A stretch of 46,212 nucleotides of DNA from Roseicyclus amphidinii (GTDB lineage: Bacteria; Pseudomonadota; Alphaproteobacteria; Rhodobacterales; Rhodobacteraceae). Of the stretch, positions 45,746 to 46,212 are shown one piece after another. Numbering within the stretch: position 1 is the first letter of the stretch; each line of letters starts with the position of its first letter. Both the position numbers and the translations under genes were made by a program. The notes beneath the pieces were generated by a model. That model worked only from the letters and a program-made list of their open reading frames with translations, was not told where the DNA came from and did no database searches. Location of the stretch: the NCBI RefSeq assembly GCF_030163755.1, contig NZ_JASJOE010000027.1, positions 1 to 46,212 on the forward strand. The letters run 5' to 3'.

Positions 45746-46212
45746 TCAGCTCGACAGGCCGACGGCGCGGCGCAGGTAGGCGCCCTCGCCCACGATGCGC
45801 GCAAGAAACGCGGCCAGGTCGGCGCGGTTGATCTTGAGGTCGAGACCGCGGGCGCTGTCGGGCACATCCTCCACCGGCGGGCGGGCGGTCGGCGCATCGG
45901 TGAAGGCCCCCGGCCGCACGATGGTCCAGTCGAGGCCCGAGGCCTCCACCAGCCGCTCCTGCAGCTCGTGATCGCGGAAGACGGGGGCGAGCAGCGCGCC
46001 GAACATCACCCGTTTCCACCAGAAGTTCAGCGTGCCCCAGCTGTCACGCGCACCCAGCGTCGATTGCACGACAAGGCGGCGGATGCCCGCCTGTTGCATC
46101 GCGCGGATGACGGTGAGCGTGCCCTCCGACCGGATGGTCGAGCGGCGCGCGGCCCCGGCCCCCAGCACGACCAGGGCGGCGTCATGGCCGGGCATGGCCG
46201 CGGCGACATCGG
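45746..46212 (-). CDS. NAD(P)H-binding (NmrA/SDR atypical) protein, 5' end outside window
   Basis: About 155 residues visible; the frame is still open at the window edge (an ATG at 46195 is probably internal, because the N-terminal nucleotide-binding GxxGxxG is missing). Visible motifs GIRRLVVQSTLGARDSW and DWTIVRPGAFTDAP are typical of atypical SDR/NAD(P)H-binding oxidoreductases. Upstream of DUF1772 in one unit. Substrate unknown. Confidence 0.75.
   Translation of the reverse strand, partial: DVAAAMPGHDAALVVLGAGAARRSTIRSEGTLTVIRAMQQAGIRRLVVQSTLGARDSWGTLNFWWKRVMFGALLAPVFRDHELQERLVEASGLDWTIVRPGAFTDAPTARPPVEDVPDSARGLDLKINRADLAAFLARIVGEGAYLRRAVGLSS

Overview
This window is a GC-rich chromosomal segment from an alphaproteobacterium, most likely of the family Rhodobacteraceae/Paracoccaceae (order Rhodobacterales). 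The evidence is the protein families (DUF1467 next to methylmalonyl-CoA epimerase, DUF2842, DUF1127, H-type lectin domain protein), the split ATP synthase operon carrying only the F1 genes atpHAGDC, a GTTC-N7-GTTC LexA box, and a TGC-rich PhaR-type dyad. I see no tRNA, rRNA, CRISPR array, insertion sequence or prophage. It reads as ordinary core chromosome with dense short operons, and the unusual content is mostly in the intergenic DNA.

Layout. 1-6.0 kb: 3' end of dprA, topA, a nitroreductase/EI24 membrane protein pair, a convergent mce/DUF1467 pair, and a lone receiver-domain protein. 6.1-10.9 kb: aspS, an exported VCBS-repeat protein, a [2Fe-2S] ferredoxin, a free-standing OB-fold protein resembling the C-terminus of DnaE2 under an apparent LexA box, a peptidoglycan-binding lipoprotein, and an H-type lectin protein. 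11.0-16.0 kb: atpHAGDC on the minus strand. 16.3-21.5 kb: a methyltransferase divergent from gloB, then clpA and an M23-type peptidase. 21.6-28.8 kb, minus strand: DegP-like protease, DUF2065, hflC, hflK, gor, rpiA and thiamine pyrophosphokinase. 29.0-30.9 kb: a large acidic protein of unknown function. 30.9-36.3 kb: DUF2842, purA, secG, pyrG and an orphan DegT-type aminotransferase. 36.3-41.6 kb: gph divergent from the tight glmU-glmS-GNAT-AlkD unit. 41.7-46.2 kb: threonine dehydratase, an SDR, lysC, DUF1127, DUF1772 and a truncated NAD(P)-binding protein.

Functional themes. Most genes serve central cell biology: supercoiling (topA), ATP synthesis (F1), translation (aspS), protein quality control (clpA, degP, hflKC), secretion (secG), nucleotide synthesis (purA, pyrG), amino-sugar synthesis for the cell wall (glmU, glmS), redox and detoxification (gor, gloB), and aspartate-family amino acids (lysC).

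Most interesting observations: (i) an SOS-box-controlled mini-gene encoding only the DnaE2 C-terminal OB domain; (ii) clusters of long perfect palindromes with TTTTC/GAAAA cores at the 3' ends of two convergent gene pairs; (iii) a 23-bp dispersed element present in two intergenic regions (21/23 identical); (iv) a PhaR-like operator upstream of a DUF1127 gene; (v) a long hairpin inside the atp operon between atpD and atpC, and a 12-bp direct repeat upstream of that operon. Promoter calls are by eye and are tentative.
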